DNA from: Ga0077560 sp046330435
GTDB taxonomy: Bacteria; Actinomycetota; Thermoleophilia; Miltoncostaeales; Miltoncostaeaceae
NCBI GenBank assembly: GCA_046330435.1
Contig: JAXLST010000007.1
Location: 310,001-374,000, forward strand
Length of the DNA: 64,000 bases
Direction: 5' to 3'
The position numbers and the translations under genes are program-made. Within the stretch, counting starts at the first letter, position 1. Every line of letters begins with the position of its first letter. A model generated the notes under the pieces. That model worked only from the letters and a program-made list of their open reading frames with translations, searched no databases and was not told the origin of the DNA. Of the stretch, positions 9,165 through 17,073 are shown one piece after another.

Positions 9165-9170
9165 TAGGGT
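9165..9170 (+). promoter_or_regulatory. TAGGGT -10 element of argBD
   Basis: TAGGGT lies 10 bases before the ATG at 9181 and 7 bases before an in-frame TTG at 9178. With no ribosome-binding site visible, transcription probably starts at or next to the start codon. argBD is then separately transcribed from argCJ. Confidence 0.5.
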
Positions 9171-9180
9171 GCCCTGTTTG

Positions 9181-10077
9181 ATGGGCACGAACACCGAGGG
9201 CACACCGAGCTTCGCGGACCGGCGGGAGGGCCTGGAGGCCCGCGTCGCCGTCCTGCTGGAGGCGCTCCCGTACATCCGGGACTTCGCCGGCCACACGATC
9301 GTCGTCAAGTACGGCGGGGCCGCGATGATCACCCCCGAGCTCAAGGCCTCCTTCGCGCGCGACATCGCGCTGCTGAAGCTGGTGGGCATGAACCCGGTGG
9401 TGGTCCACGGCGGCGGGCCGGACATCTCCCGGTACTCCGACCTGCTGGGCCTGGAGGTGCGGTTCGTGGAGGGGCTGCGGGTGACCGACGCCCCCACCAT
9501 GGAGCTCGCCAAGATGGTGCTGGTGGGGAAGATCAACAAGGAGATCGTCGCCCAGCTGCACGTCGCCGGCGTCCCGGCGGTGGGGCTGGCGGGCGATGAC
9601 GGCAACCTCATCCGGGCGTCCAAGCAGACGCCCAACGGCCACGACATCGGCTTCGTGGGCCGGGTCGAGGCGATCAACCCCGCCGTGCTCCAGCACCTGT
9701 CGGACTTCGTGCCGGTGGTGGCCTCCGTGGGGGTGGACGCCGCGGGGCAGAGCTACAACCTCAACGCCGACACGGTGGCGGGGAGCCTGGCCGGGGCCCT
9801 GCGCGCCCGGAAGGTGCTGTTCCTCACCGACGTGGAGGGGCTCTACCGCGACCCGAAGGACCCGTCCTCCCTCATCAGCGAGTGCACGCTGCTGGAGCTG
9901 GAGGAGATGATCGCCCAGGGCATCATCACCGGGGGCATGCTGCCCAAGCTCGCCGGGGTGCGCGACGCGCTGGCCCACGGCGTGGAGGCGGCGCAGATCG
10001 TGGACGGCCGGGTGCCGCACTCGGTGCTCATGGAGCTGTTCACCGAGGCCGGCATCGGAACGAAGATCACCGCATGA
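9181..10077 (+). CDS. argB: Acetylglutamate kinase
   Basis: Second step of arginine synthesis: phosphorylates N-acetylglutamate, usually the feedback-controlled step. It has 298 residues of the amino-acid-kinase fold. VVKYGGAAM near residue 40 is the glycine-rich phosphate loop with the catalytic Lys, VVVHGGGPDIS binds substrate, GLAGDDGNLI and NLNADTVAGSLA follow, and the ATP-site Lys lies in GGMLPKL. The ATG at 9181 is preferred; a GTG at 9169 overlaps the TAGGGT element and would add MPCL. The stop overlaps argD (ATGA at 10074-10077). Confidence 0.96.
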   Translation: MGTNTEGTPSFADRREGLEARVAVLLEALPYIRDFAGHTIVVKYGGAAMITPELKASFARDIALLKLVGMNPVVVHGGGPDISRYSDLLGLEVRFVEGLRVTDAPTMELAKMVLVGKINKEIVAQLHVAGVPAVGLAGDDGNLIRASKQTPNGHDIGFVGRVEAINPAVLQHLSDFVPVVASVGVDAAGQSYNLNADTVAGSLAGALRARKVLFLTDVEGLYRDPKDPSSLISECTLLELEEMIAQGIITGGMLPKLAGVRDALAHGVEAAQIVDGRVPHSVLMELFTEAGIGTKITA

Positions 10078-11255
10078 TCGACGAACGGATCATCGAGCGC
10101 GAGCAGAAGGCGCTCATGTCGAACTACAAGCGCCAGCCCGTGCAGTTCGTGCGGGGCGAGGGCGCCGGCCTGTTCGACCCGGACGGCCGCCGGTACATCG
10201 ACTGCGTGGCCGGCATCTCGACGATGAACGTGGGGCACAGCCACCCCGCGGTGGTGGCCGCCGTCCAGGAGCAGGCCGCCCGGCTCATCCACGTCTCGAA
10301 CCTCTACTACACCGAGCCGATGATCGCGCTCGCGGAGTGGATCCGGGACAACTCGATGGGCGGCCGGGTGTTCTTCTGCAACTCCGGCACCGAGGCCGTC
10401 GAGGCCGCCCTCAAGCTGTGCCGCAAGCACGGCCAGGGCCGGCCGGAGGTGGTCGCCCTCATCGACAGCTTCCACGGCCGCACCTACGGGGCCCTCACCC
10501 TCACCGGCCAGCCCGGCAAGCAGGACGCCTTCCGGCCGCTGCTGCCCGGCGTGGTGCACGTGGACCGCCAGGACATGGAGGGCCTGCAGGCCGCCGTGGG
10601 GCCGCAGACCGCCGCCGTCTTCATGGAGATCATCCAGGGCGAGAGCGGCGTGCACCCCACCCCGCCGGAGATGCTGCGCCTCGCCCGCGAGCTGTGCGAC
10701 CGTCACGGCGCGCTGCTGGTCTTCGACGAGATCCAGACCGGCCTGGCGCGCACCGGGCCCACGTTCGCCTACCAGGACCTCGGCATCGAACCGGACGTCA
10801 TGACGCTCGCCAAGAGCCTCGGCGGCGGCGTCCCCATCGGCGCCATCACCGCGCGGCCGGGGATCGACGCGACGTTCCAGCCCGGGGACCACGGCTCCAC
10901 GTTCGCCGCCGGCCCGCTGGCGTGCGCCGCCGGCCTCGCGTCCACCGCCGTGCTCGGGGACCCCGCCCTGCAGGCGCATGTGCGCGAGGAGGGCGCCCGC
11001 TTCCTGGAGGGGCTGCAGGGGCTCGTGCGCGACGGCCTCGCCACCGAGGCGCGCGGCAGGGGGCTCATGTGCGGTCTCGACCTGCCGCAGGCGCGGTCCG
11101 CGGACCTGGTGTCGGCGATGCTCGCCCGCGGGATCCTGGTGAACGCCACCGGCCCCCGGACGGTCCGCTTCCTGCCGCCGCTGGTGATCGGCCGTGAGGA
11201 CCTGGACGCGGTCCTCGCCGCGCTGCGCGAGACCATCCCGCAACTTACGGCGTAA
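10074..11255 (+). CDS. argD: Acetylornithine aminotransferase
   Basis: A PLP-dependent class III aminotransferase converting N-acetylglutamate semialdehyde to N-acetylornithine, and possibly acting also in lysine synthesis. It has 393 residues. Motifs: NSGTEAVEAALK (phosphate binding), FHGRTYGALT, LLVFDEIQTGLARTG (Asp to the PLP ring nitrogen), and the Schiff-base lysine Lys247 in LAKSLGGG. The ATG lies in the 4-base overlap with argB. argF, argG, argH and argR do not follow, so the rest of the pathway is elsewhere. A hairpin follows the stop. Confidence 0.94.
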   Translation: MIDERIIEREQKALMSNYKRQPVQFVRGEGAGLFDPDGRRYIDCVAGISTMNVGHSHPAVVAAVQEQAARLIHVSNLYYTEPMIALAEWIRDNSMGGRVFFCNSGTEAVEAALKLCRKHGQGRPEVVALIDSFHGRTYGALTLTGQPGKQDAFRPLLPGVVHVDRQDMEGLQAAVGPQTAAVFMEIIQGESGVHPTPPEMLRLARELCDRHGALLVFDEIQTGLARTGPTFAYQDLGIEPDVMTLAKSLGGGVPIGAITARPGIDATFQPGDHGSTFAAGPLACAAGLASTAVLGDPALQAHVREEGARFLEGLQGLVRDGLATEARGRGLMCGLDLPQARSADLVSAMLARGILVNATGPRTVRFLPPLVIGREDLDAVLAALRETIPQLTA

Positions 11256-11273
11256 AGGCACGGCCAAGGATCC

Positions 11274-11301
11274 CTCCGGCGGGGTGTCGGTCCGGCCGGA
11301 G
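11274..11301 (+). terminator. Hairpin after argD
   Basis: CTCCGGC (11274-11280) pairs with GCCGGAG (11295-11301), giving a 7-pair stem with a 14-base loop that could itself fold. There is no T tract. It lies 18 bases after the argD stop and well before the ABC gene, a sensible place for a terminator. Confidence 0.4.
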
Positions 11302-11447
11302 ACCGTGGGATGCTGGGCCCGTGAACCGCCCCGGGGTAGGGCTGTCCCCACCATCGATTGGGCGGAGGGCGGGATCGGCCGCGGGCGGGTGACGCGGGAT
11401 CGTTGACGGCGACCGAGCCGCCCCGCGCGGCGGACGAAGGAGTCGAG

Positions 11448-12233
11448 ATGGCGGAGGGATCCATGGGGGGAGGGACGACGGCGTCCACCCGGGGCACGGG
11501 CGTCGCGGCGCGCATCAAGGACGCGTACCGCGTGTACGGCGAGGGCGACGCGGAGGTCCGCGCGCTCAACGGCGTGTCGCACAGCTTCCCGGCGGGGCGG
11601 TTCACGGCGATCATGGGGCCGTCCGGGTCGGGCAAGTCGACGCTCATGCAGTGCATGGCGGGGCTCGACCGGCTCACCTCCGGCAGCACGTGGATCGGTG
11701 ACATCGAGCTCACCGGGCTCTCCGAGAAGGAGCTCACCCGGGTGCGGCGCGACCGCGTGGGCTTCATCTTCCAGGCGTTCAACCTGGTGCCCACCCTCAC
11801 CGCGCTGGAGAACATCCGGCTGCCGCTGGACATCGCCGGGCGTGACCCCGACGAGGGGTGGATGGACCAGGTCATCTCCGCCCTGAACCTGGGCGACCGC
11901 CTGCGCCACCGGCCCAGCGAGCTCTCCGGCGGCCAGCAGCAGCGTGTCGCCGCCGCCCGGGCCCTGGTGTCCCGCCCCGACATCGTCTTCGCCGACGAGC
12001 CCACGGGGCAGCTGGACTCCCACTCCTCCGCCGAGCTCCTGGACTTCATGCGCCGTGCCGCGGACGACTACGGCCAGACCATCGTGATCGTCACGCACGA
12101 CCCCGGCGCGGCGTCCCGCGCGGACACGGTGCTGTTCCTCGCCGACGGCCGCATCGTGGACGAGATGACCGAGCCCACGCCGGAGTCGATCCTGGACCGC
12201 ATGAAGGTGCTCGGGGCGGGGCCGCGCACATGA
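11448..12233 (+). CDS. ABC exporter ATPase, MacB/LolD type
   Basis: The energy-supplying subunit of an ABC system of the MacB/FtsE/LolD class, of 261 residues. After about 20 low-complexity residues come Walker A GPSGSGKST, the Q-loop FQAFNLVPTLTALEN, signature LSGGQQQR, Walker B IVFADEPTGQLD and the switch His in VIVTHD. The order AFNLVPTLTA(L)EN is typical for this class. The ATG at 11448 has a Shine-Dalgarno GAAGGAG six bases upstream, and the earlier in-frame residues are not conserved in type. The stop overlaps the permease start (ATGA), so both form one transporter operon. Confidence 0.94.
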   Translation: MAEGSMGGGTTASTRGTGVAARIKDAYRVYGEGDAEVRALNGVSHSFPAGRFTAIMGPSGSGKSTLMQCMAGLDRLTSGSTWIGDIELTGLSEKELTRVRRDRVGFIFQAFNLVPTLTALENIRLPLDIAGRDPDEGWMDQVISALNLGDRLRHRPSELSGGQQQRVAAARALVSRPDIVFADEPTGQLDSHSSAELLDFMRRAADDYGQTIVIVTHDPGAASRADTVLFLADGRIVDEMTEPTPESILDRMKVLGAGPRT

Positions 12234-14752
12234 CCTGGAAGCTCGCGTTCCGGAACCTGACGGGCAGCAAGCTCCGCGTCGCCCTCACGTCGATCGCGAT
12301 CTTCCTGGGGGTCACGTTCGTCGTCGCCTCCTTCGTGCTGGGCGACACCATCAACCGGGCGTTCGACGACGTCCTGTCGACCGCGAACCAGAACGTGTCG
12401 GTGCGCGTGCAGGGCGTGAAGACCGTGTCCGACCTCGACCGGCAGCCGGTGCCGGCGTCGCTGCTGCCCGCGATCCGGGCGGTCGACGGGGTCGCCTCGG
12501 CGGACGGCACCACGGCCGGCTCGGCCCAGATCATCGGCAAGGACGGCAAGCCCGCGGGGCTGCAGGGCCCGCCGGCGCTCGGGTTCGGGTGGACCGACAA
12601 CGCCGAGCTGAACCCGCTGAAGGTGCTGGAGGGGCGCGCCCCCACCGGTCCCGACGACGTGGTGATCGACAAGAACACCTTCGACGGCGAGGACTTCGCC
12701 CTCGGCGACCGCATCCGGATCATCACCGACTCCGGCAGCAACGAGTACACGCTGGTGGGCGTCGTCGGCTTCGGCGACACCAACAACCTCGCCGGGGCGA
12801 CGATCGCCTCGTTCGCACCCGCGACGGCCGCGAGGGCGTTCGACTCCGAGGACCGGTTCGTCACCGTCGACGTGGCGGCCGCGCCCGGCGTCTCCGACGC
12901 GCAGCTCGCCGAGCGAGTGCAGGCGGTGCTGCCCAGGGGCTACGAGGCCATCACCGGGCAGGCCGCCACCGAGCAGGACAGCAAGCAGTTCAAGCAGATC
13001 GTCGACATCCTGCGGAACGTGCTGCTGGCCTTCGCGGTGATCGTGCTGTTCGTCGGCAGCTTCATCATCTTCAACGCGTTCAAGATCACGGTGGCCCAGC
13101 GCACCCGGCAGGTGGGGCTGCTGCGCGCCGTCGGCGCCTCCGGGGGCCAGGTGGTGCGCTCGGTGATGCTGGAGGCGTTCATCACGGGGCTGGCGGCGTC
13201 GGTGGCCGGCGTGATCGCCGGCATCGCCGGCGGATGGGCGCTGCGTGAGGTGTTCAACGCCATCGGGGCGTCGATCCCCCAGAACAGCCTGGTGGTCCAG
13301 TCGCGGTCGCTCATCGTCGGGCTCATCGTGGGCCTGGTGGTGACGCTGGCGGCGGCCTTCGGGCCGGCGTGGCGCGCGAGCCGCGTGCCGCCCGTGGCCG
13401 CGCTGCGGGAGCAGGAGGTGCACAGCTCCCGCCGCATCCGCCTGATCCTCTCCGTGCTGCTCACCGTGGGCGGCGTGGGCCTGGTGCTGCTGGGCATGCT
13501 GGGCCCGTCCGGCGGGCTCGCGCAGCGGTTCAGCCTCATCGGGCTCGGCGCGATGCTGCTGTTCATCGGCGCCGCGATGCTCACCCAGTACGTCGCCCGG
13601 CCCCTGGCCCGGGTGATCGGGGCGCCCATGACGCGCCTGGGCCTGGCCGGCAAGCTGGGGCAGGGGAACGCCATGCGCAACCCGTCCCGCACCGCGCAGA
13701 CGGCCGCCGCGCTCACCATCGGCGTGGCCCTGGTGACCTGCGGCTCCGTGTTCGCCGCGTCGATCCACGAGACGTTCATCGGGACCCTGGACAAGCGCGT
13801 GAGGGCGGACGTGCTCGTCTTCACCTCCAACGGCCAGCCGTTCAGCCCCGTGGCGGCCGAGCGCCTGGCGGGCAGCCCCCAGCTGTCCGGCGTGACCGCC
13901 TGGCGCGACGGGCAGTTCAAGGACGCCGGCGGCGACGTCCAGAACGTCTCCGGCGTGGACCCGCGGCAGCTGCTGCGGGTGTACGACCCGGGCGTGGAGT
14001 CCGGCGCCATCGAGGACCTGGCGTCCCCCGGCACGGTGGCCGTGCACGAGGACTACGCCAAGGAGCACGACCTGTCGGTGGGCTCCGAGCTGCCGGCCCT
14101 CTTCGCGAAGTCCGGGCAGCAGCGCATGCGTGTGGTCGCGATCTACCGCGACAACACGTTCTCGGACTTCTTCACGTCGCTGGAGGAGTACGAGCGGAAC
14201 TTCACGGGCCGTCAGGACTCGGTCCTGCTCGCCACCGGCGACACCGGCGTGAGCCCCGACGCGGCGAAGGCCGCCGCGCGGGCGCAGCTCACCCAGTTCC
14301 CGAACCTCGAGATCTACACGAAGGCCGAGTACAAGAACTTCGTGGGGGACCAGATCAACGGGGTCCTCTACATCTTCTACGGGCTGCTGGCGCTGTCGAT
14401 CCTCATCGCGGTGTTCGGCATCGTCCTCACCCTGGCGCTCTCGGTGTTCGAGCGCACCAGGGAGATCGGCCTGCTGCGCGCGGTGGGGCTCTCCCGCCGC
14501 AACGTGCGGGCGATGATCCGCTGGGAGGCGATCATCGTCGCCCTCATCGGGGCGGTCGTGGGCCTGGTGCTCGGCGTGTTCCTCGGCGTCGTGAGCGTGT
14601 CGGCGATCCCCGAGTTCAACGCCACCGTGATCCCGTGGGGCTCGATGATCGTGTTCCTGGTGGTCGCCGGCATCTTCGGGGTGATCGCCGCGATCCTCCC
14701 GGCCCGCCGCGCGGCCCGGCTCAACATCCTGGCCGCGATCGCGAACGAGTAG
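12230..14752 (+). CDS. ABC exporter permease, two fused FtsX/MacB domains
   Basis: A membrane subunit of 840 residues, about twice a single MacB permease. An N-terminal membrane segment (about 16-42) precedes an extracytoplasmic domain (43-255), then three or more membrane helices with the FtsX signature TRQVGLLRAVGASGGQV (about 260-400). A second unit follows: membrane helices at about 405-470, a second external domain, and a final FtsX block with ERTREIGLLRAVGLSRRNV. Such duplicated permeases usually export lipids, lipoproteins or peptides, or transmit force rather than substrate. The substrate is unknown. Coupled to the ATPase by an ATGA overlap. Confidence 0.92.
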   Translation: MTWKLAFRNLTGSKLRVALTSIAIFLGVTFVVASFVLGDTINRAFDDVLSTANQNVSVRVQGVKTVSDLDRQPVPASLLPAIRAVDGVASADGTTAGSAQIIGKDGKPAGLQGPPALGFGWTDNAELNPLKVLEGRAPTGPDDVVIDKNTFDGEDFALGDRIRIITDSGSNEYTLVGVVGFGDTNNLAGATIASFAPATAARAFDSEDRFVTVDVAAAPGVSDAQLAERVQAVLPRGYEAITGQAATEQDSKQFKQIVDILRNVLLAFAVIVLFVGSFIIFNAFKITVAQRTRQVGLLRAVGASGGQVVRSVMLEAFITGLAASVAGVIAGIAGGWALREVFNAIGASIPQNSLVVQSRSLIVGLIVGLVVTLAAAFGPAWRASRVPPVAALREQEVHSSRRIRLILSVLLTVGGVGLVLLGMLGPSGGLAQRFSLIGLGAMLLFIGAAMLTQYVARPLARVIGAPMTRLGLAGKLGQGNAMRNPSRTAQTAAALTIGVALVTCGSVFAASIHETFIGTLDKRVRADVLVFTSNGQPFSPVAAERLAGSPQLSGVTAWRDGQFKDAGGDVQNVSGVDPRQLLRVYDPGVESGAIEDLASPGTVAVHEDYAKEHDLSVGSELPALFAKSGQQRMRVVAIYRDNTFSDFFTSLEEYERNFTGRQDSVLLATGDTGVSPDAAKAAARAQLTQFPNLEIYTKAEYKNFVGDQINGVLYIFYGLLALSILIAVFGIVLTLALSVFERTREIGLLRAVGLSRRNVRAMIRWEAIIVALIGAVVGLVLGVFLGVVSVSAIPEFNATVIPWGSMIVFLVVAGIFGVIAAILPARRAARLNILAAIANE

Positions 14753-14760
14753 CGGCGGCG

Positions 14761-14786
14761 CGCGCGGGCCCTCCGGGGTCCGCGCG
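14761..14786. terminator. Hairpin between convergent permease and anti-sigma genes
   Basis: CGCGCGGGCC (14761-14770) pairs with GGTCCGCGCG (14777-14786), with one G-T pair and a 6-base loop. It lies between two stop codons that face each other, so it probably ends both transcripts. Confidence 0.6.
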
Positions 14787-14798
14787 TCCGGCCCGGCG

Positions 14799-15269
14799 TC
14801 AGGCGGCGGCGGCCACCCGGCCGTCGCCGTGCGCGCCGTTCGCGTTCGCGCGGGCGATGCGGAAGTCCATCGTCACGCGCATCCCGCCGCCGGCGGGCTC
14901 CACCCGCAGGTCGTCGGCGAGGTTGCGCATGATCACGATGCCGCGGCCCCTGGTGCTGGTGGGCTCCGGCGTGGGCGCCAGCACGTCGATGAAGGAGCGC
15001 TCCCCGGGGCGGCCCTGGTCGGTGACGACCAGCGTGGCGCCCGCCTGGGTGATCGCGATGCGCACCTCGACCTCGCCGCCGCCGTCTGCGGGCGAGCCGT
15101 GCTCGATGGCGTTGGACACCGCCTCGCTCGCGGCGAGGAGCATGCGGCCGGCGCTGTCGCCGTTCCAGAACTCCCGGTCGATGACCAGGGCCACGGCGCC
15201 GCGCACGAACGCCAGCGAGGAGAGGCTCGCGGGGACCCGGAAGGCGGAGACAAGTGCGTCGTTGCTCAT
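14799..15269 (-). CDS. Anti-sigma regulatory factor, RsbW/SpoIIAB-type kinase
   Basis: A GHKL-fold ATPase of 156 residues that, in this family, binds an alternative sigma factor and phosphorylates an anti-anti-sigma protein. It has the N box EAVSNAIEHG, the G1 box VVTDQGRPG and the G2 box TRGRGIVIMRNLADDL. The chosen ATG opens MSNDALVSAF; an upstream ATG at 15305 would add 12 residues that look unlike the family. No sigma factor or anti-anti-sigma gene is adjacent, so its partners lie elsewhere. It diverges from the gene at 15486. Confidence 0.88.
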   Translation of the reverse strand: MSNDALVSAFRVPASLSSLAFVRGAVALVIDREFWNGDSAGRMLLAASEAVSNAIEHGSPADGGGEVEVRIAITQAGATLVVTDQGRPGERSFIDVLAPTPEPTSTRGRGIVIMRNLADDLRVEPAGGGMRVTMDFRIARANANGAHGDGRVAAAA

Positions 15270-15441
15270 CGGTCCTGAGGATGCGCGGTGGGAGGCCACA
15301 TGCATGGTATCGGCGTCCGGCCCGAACCCTGGAGGGGTTCCGACCAGGACCTTCGTCCGGTTCGCGGGACGGGCCGCACGTCCGGGTGCCCCCACCGTGC
15401 CCTAGACTTCCGCCGCCGCAAACCGACCCGGGGACGCCGCC

Positions 15442-15489
15442 GTGTCCGAACTTCCTCCCGCCCGCGACCGGATGGGGCGCCGCGCATGA
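15442..15489 (+). CDS. Possible 15-codon leader ORF
   Basis: A GTG at 15442 opens a 15-codon frame (VSELPPARDRMGRRA) whose TGA overlaps the ATG of the next gene as ATGA. A TAGACT hexamer lies at 15403-15408. The arrangement would give coupled translation, but such a short frame can occur by chance. Confidence 0.2.
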   Translation: MSELPPARDRMGRRA

Positions 15490-16406
15490 GGCGCATGGCG
15501 CCGCCCGCGCGCCTGCGGGTGCACCAGGGGGCCTCGAGCCCCGTCTGCCGCGTGGAGCCGGGCCCCGACGGCCTGCGCCTCACCCCGGTGGCCGCCCCCG
15601 AGGGCATGACGGTGCTGGAGACCCCGCCCATCGCGCTGCAGGTCGCCGGGCCGTATCCCACGCAGGCCATGCAGCCCACCGCCTCGGGGCGGATCCTGGT
15701 GACCTACGGGCCGGGGATGGCCCGCACCGTGCTGGTCCCGGAGCTCGCCCAGGCGTTCGACCGGCGGCCGCCGGGGATGTCCGACGCGCTGGGCGCCGCC
15801 GAGGCCAACGCCGCCCTGCTGAAGGCCGACGACGGCTGGCGCGCCGTGGTGCTGCCCTCCATCGGCGACCGTCTCTCCGACCTCGGTGACGGCCCCGTCG
15901 CGATCGCCCCCGACGGCCTGCGCATCGCCGTCGCCGACGGCGACGTCGTGCGCGAGGTGGGCATCGCCGACGGGCAGCGGCTGGCGGAGCACCCCGGGCC
16001 GGCGGAGGCCCTGGCGTACGCCGGCGACCTGGGCCTGGTGATCGCGCGGAACGGCCGCCTCGGCGACGGGGAGCCGCTGCCGGCCGTGCGGATACTCGCC
16101 GGCGCGTCGCAGGCCCCGCTCGCGCTGGCCGTGCACGACGACGGCGCCCTGCGGCTGCACGGGCCGGACGGCCCGGGCGAGGCGTGGACGTCGCCGGTGG
16201 GCGCACCCCGCACCGTCGCGCTCAGCGCCGACGGCGGCTGGGCGGCGATCGCCGGGGAGGACGCGTCGGCCGTCGTCCGCGCCGCGGACGGCGCCGTCGC
16301 CGCACGCATCTCGGGCGCCACCGCGATCGCGCTGGCGGCCGGTGGGAAGATCGCGATCGGCGGGCCGTGGGGGCTCGCCCTGGCCGGAACCGTGGAGGAA
16401 CGATGA
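15486..16406 (+). CDS. Unrecognised repeat protein, probably propeller-like
   Basis: I do not recognise the family. The 306 residues have no signal peptide or membrane helix, so the protein is probably cytosolic. Short beta-strand-rich units recur (AIAPDGLRIAVADGDVVREV, ALAVHDDGALRLHGPDG, VALSADGGWAAIAGEDAS). The SPDG/SADGGW-AAIAG pattern recalls WD40 or YncE-like propeller blades, though repeats are weak. The ATG at 15486 may be coupled to a 15-codon ORF; a second ATG at 15495 is possible. The stop overlaps the next gene (ATGA at 16403-16406), whose product has the same style, so the two are probably partners. Confidence 0.7.
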   Translation: MRRMAPPARLRVHQGASSPVCRVEPGPDGLRLTPVAAPEGMTVLETPPIALQVAGPYPTQAMQPTASGRILVTYGPGMARTVLVPELAQAFDRRPPGMSDALGAAEANAALLKADDGWRAVVLPSIGDRLSDLGDGPVAIAPDGLRIAVADGDVVREVGIADGQRLAEHPGPAEALAYAGDLGLVIARNGRLGDGEPLPAVRILAGASQAPLALAVHDDGALRLHGPDGPGEAWTSPVGAPRTVALSADGGWAAIAGEDASAVVRAADGAVAARISGATAIALAAGGKIAIGGPWGLALAGTVEER

Positions 16407-17038
16407 GCACCCGACCGCTGCAGCCCCCGCCCACCGTGCCGGACGACCCGGGCCCCTGGTCCGGGGTCCTGGAGGTCCTGCAGCGCCGCGGCGGCCTGCC
16501 GGGCCGCCGCCGCGCGGAGCCGCCGAACGGCCTCATGATCTCCCCGCCGCCGCGCACGTCGCTGGTGCTGGAGGGGCTGGAGTCCGGTGCCACCGTCGCC
16601 GGCGCCGGCCCGGTGCGCGTCGTGACCGGCGCGCGCGAGCCCGCGCTGCGCCTGGCCACCGTTCCCGGCGGCGTCTCCGGAGTGAGCCGCATGGTGCGGC
16701 GCAGCTGGGCCGTGCCGGGGCTCGGCGTGACCGCCGAGGAGCGCCCGCAGGAGGACCCCGCCGCCGGCCTGGAGCCCGACGTCTTCATCGACGACCTCGC
16801 CGAGGGTGACCTGCCGGCGACCGCGGTGCTGTCGCCCGACGGGGTCTACGCCGCCGTCGGCGTGGTCGAGCCGCCCCGGTACAACGGCCTGGCCATCGTC
16901 CGGGTGAGCGACCGGGCCGTGCTGCGGTTCATCCGGTTCGCCCGCTGCGGCGCCTGGTCCGAGGACGGCGGCACGCTGGTCGTGGGCGGCGAGTGGGGCC
17001 TGCTGGCGCTCGTGCACCACACGCCGCCGGCCGAGTAG
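16403..17038 (+). CDS. Unrecognised partner of the preceding protein
   Basis: 211 residues, family unknown, no signal peptide or membrane segment. The N-terminal 45 residues are Pro-rich and include EVLQRRGGLPGRRR. A central part has VFIDDLAEGDLPATAVLSPDGVYAAVGVVE, and the end has AWSEDGGTLVVGGEWGLLALVHH. The SPDG..AAVG and SEDGGTLVVGG phrases are like propeller blades and mirror IGGPWGLALAG at the end of the upstream protein. Together the two may complete one propeller or form a complex. Translation is coupled to the upstream gene; two hairpins follow the stop. Confidence 0.68.
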   Translation: MSTRPLQPPPTVPDDPGPWSGVLEVLQRRGGLPGRRRAEPPNGLMISPPPRTSLVLEGLESGATVAGAGPVRVVTGAREPALRLATVPGGVSGVSRMVRRSWAVPGLGVTAEERPQEDPAAGLEPDVFIDDLAEGDLPATAVLSPDGVYAAVGVVEPPRYNGLAIVRVSDRAVLRFIRFARCGAWSEDGGTLVVGGEWGLLALVHHTPPAE

Positions 17039-17042
17039 CGCG

Positions 17043-17073
17043 GCGGGGCGGCCCCGCTGAGGGGTCGCCCCTC
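17043..17073 (+). terminator. Tandem hairpins ending the 15486-17038 operon
   Basis: GCGGGGC and GCCCCGC pair around one base at about 17043-17057, followed at once by GAGGGG (17059-17064) with CCCCTC (17068-17073) around a TCG loop. Two adjacent strong stems just past the stop suggest a terminator. The composition of the DNA changes right after it. Confidence 0.55.

Noticed and set aside
6889..10020. Minus-strand frame of 1043 codons opposite FG-GAP and argB
   Set aside because: A shadow of the repeat DNA; its repeats mirror the FG-GAP repeats and have no protein-like character.
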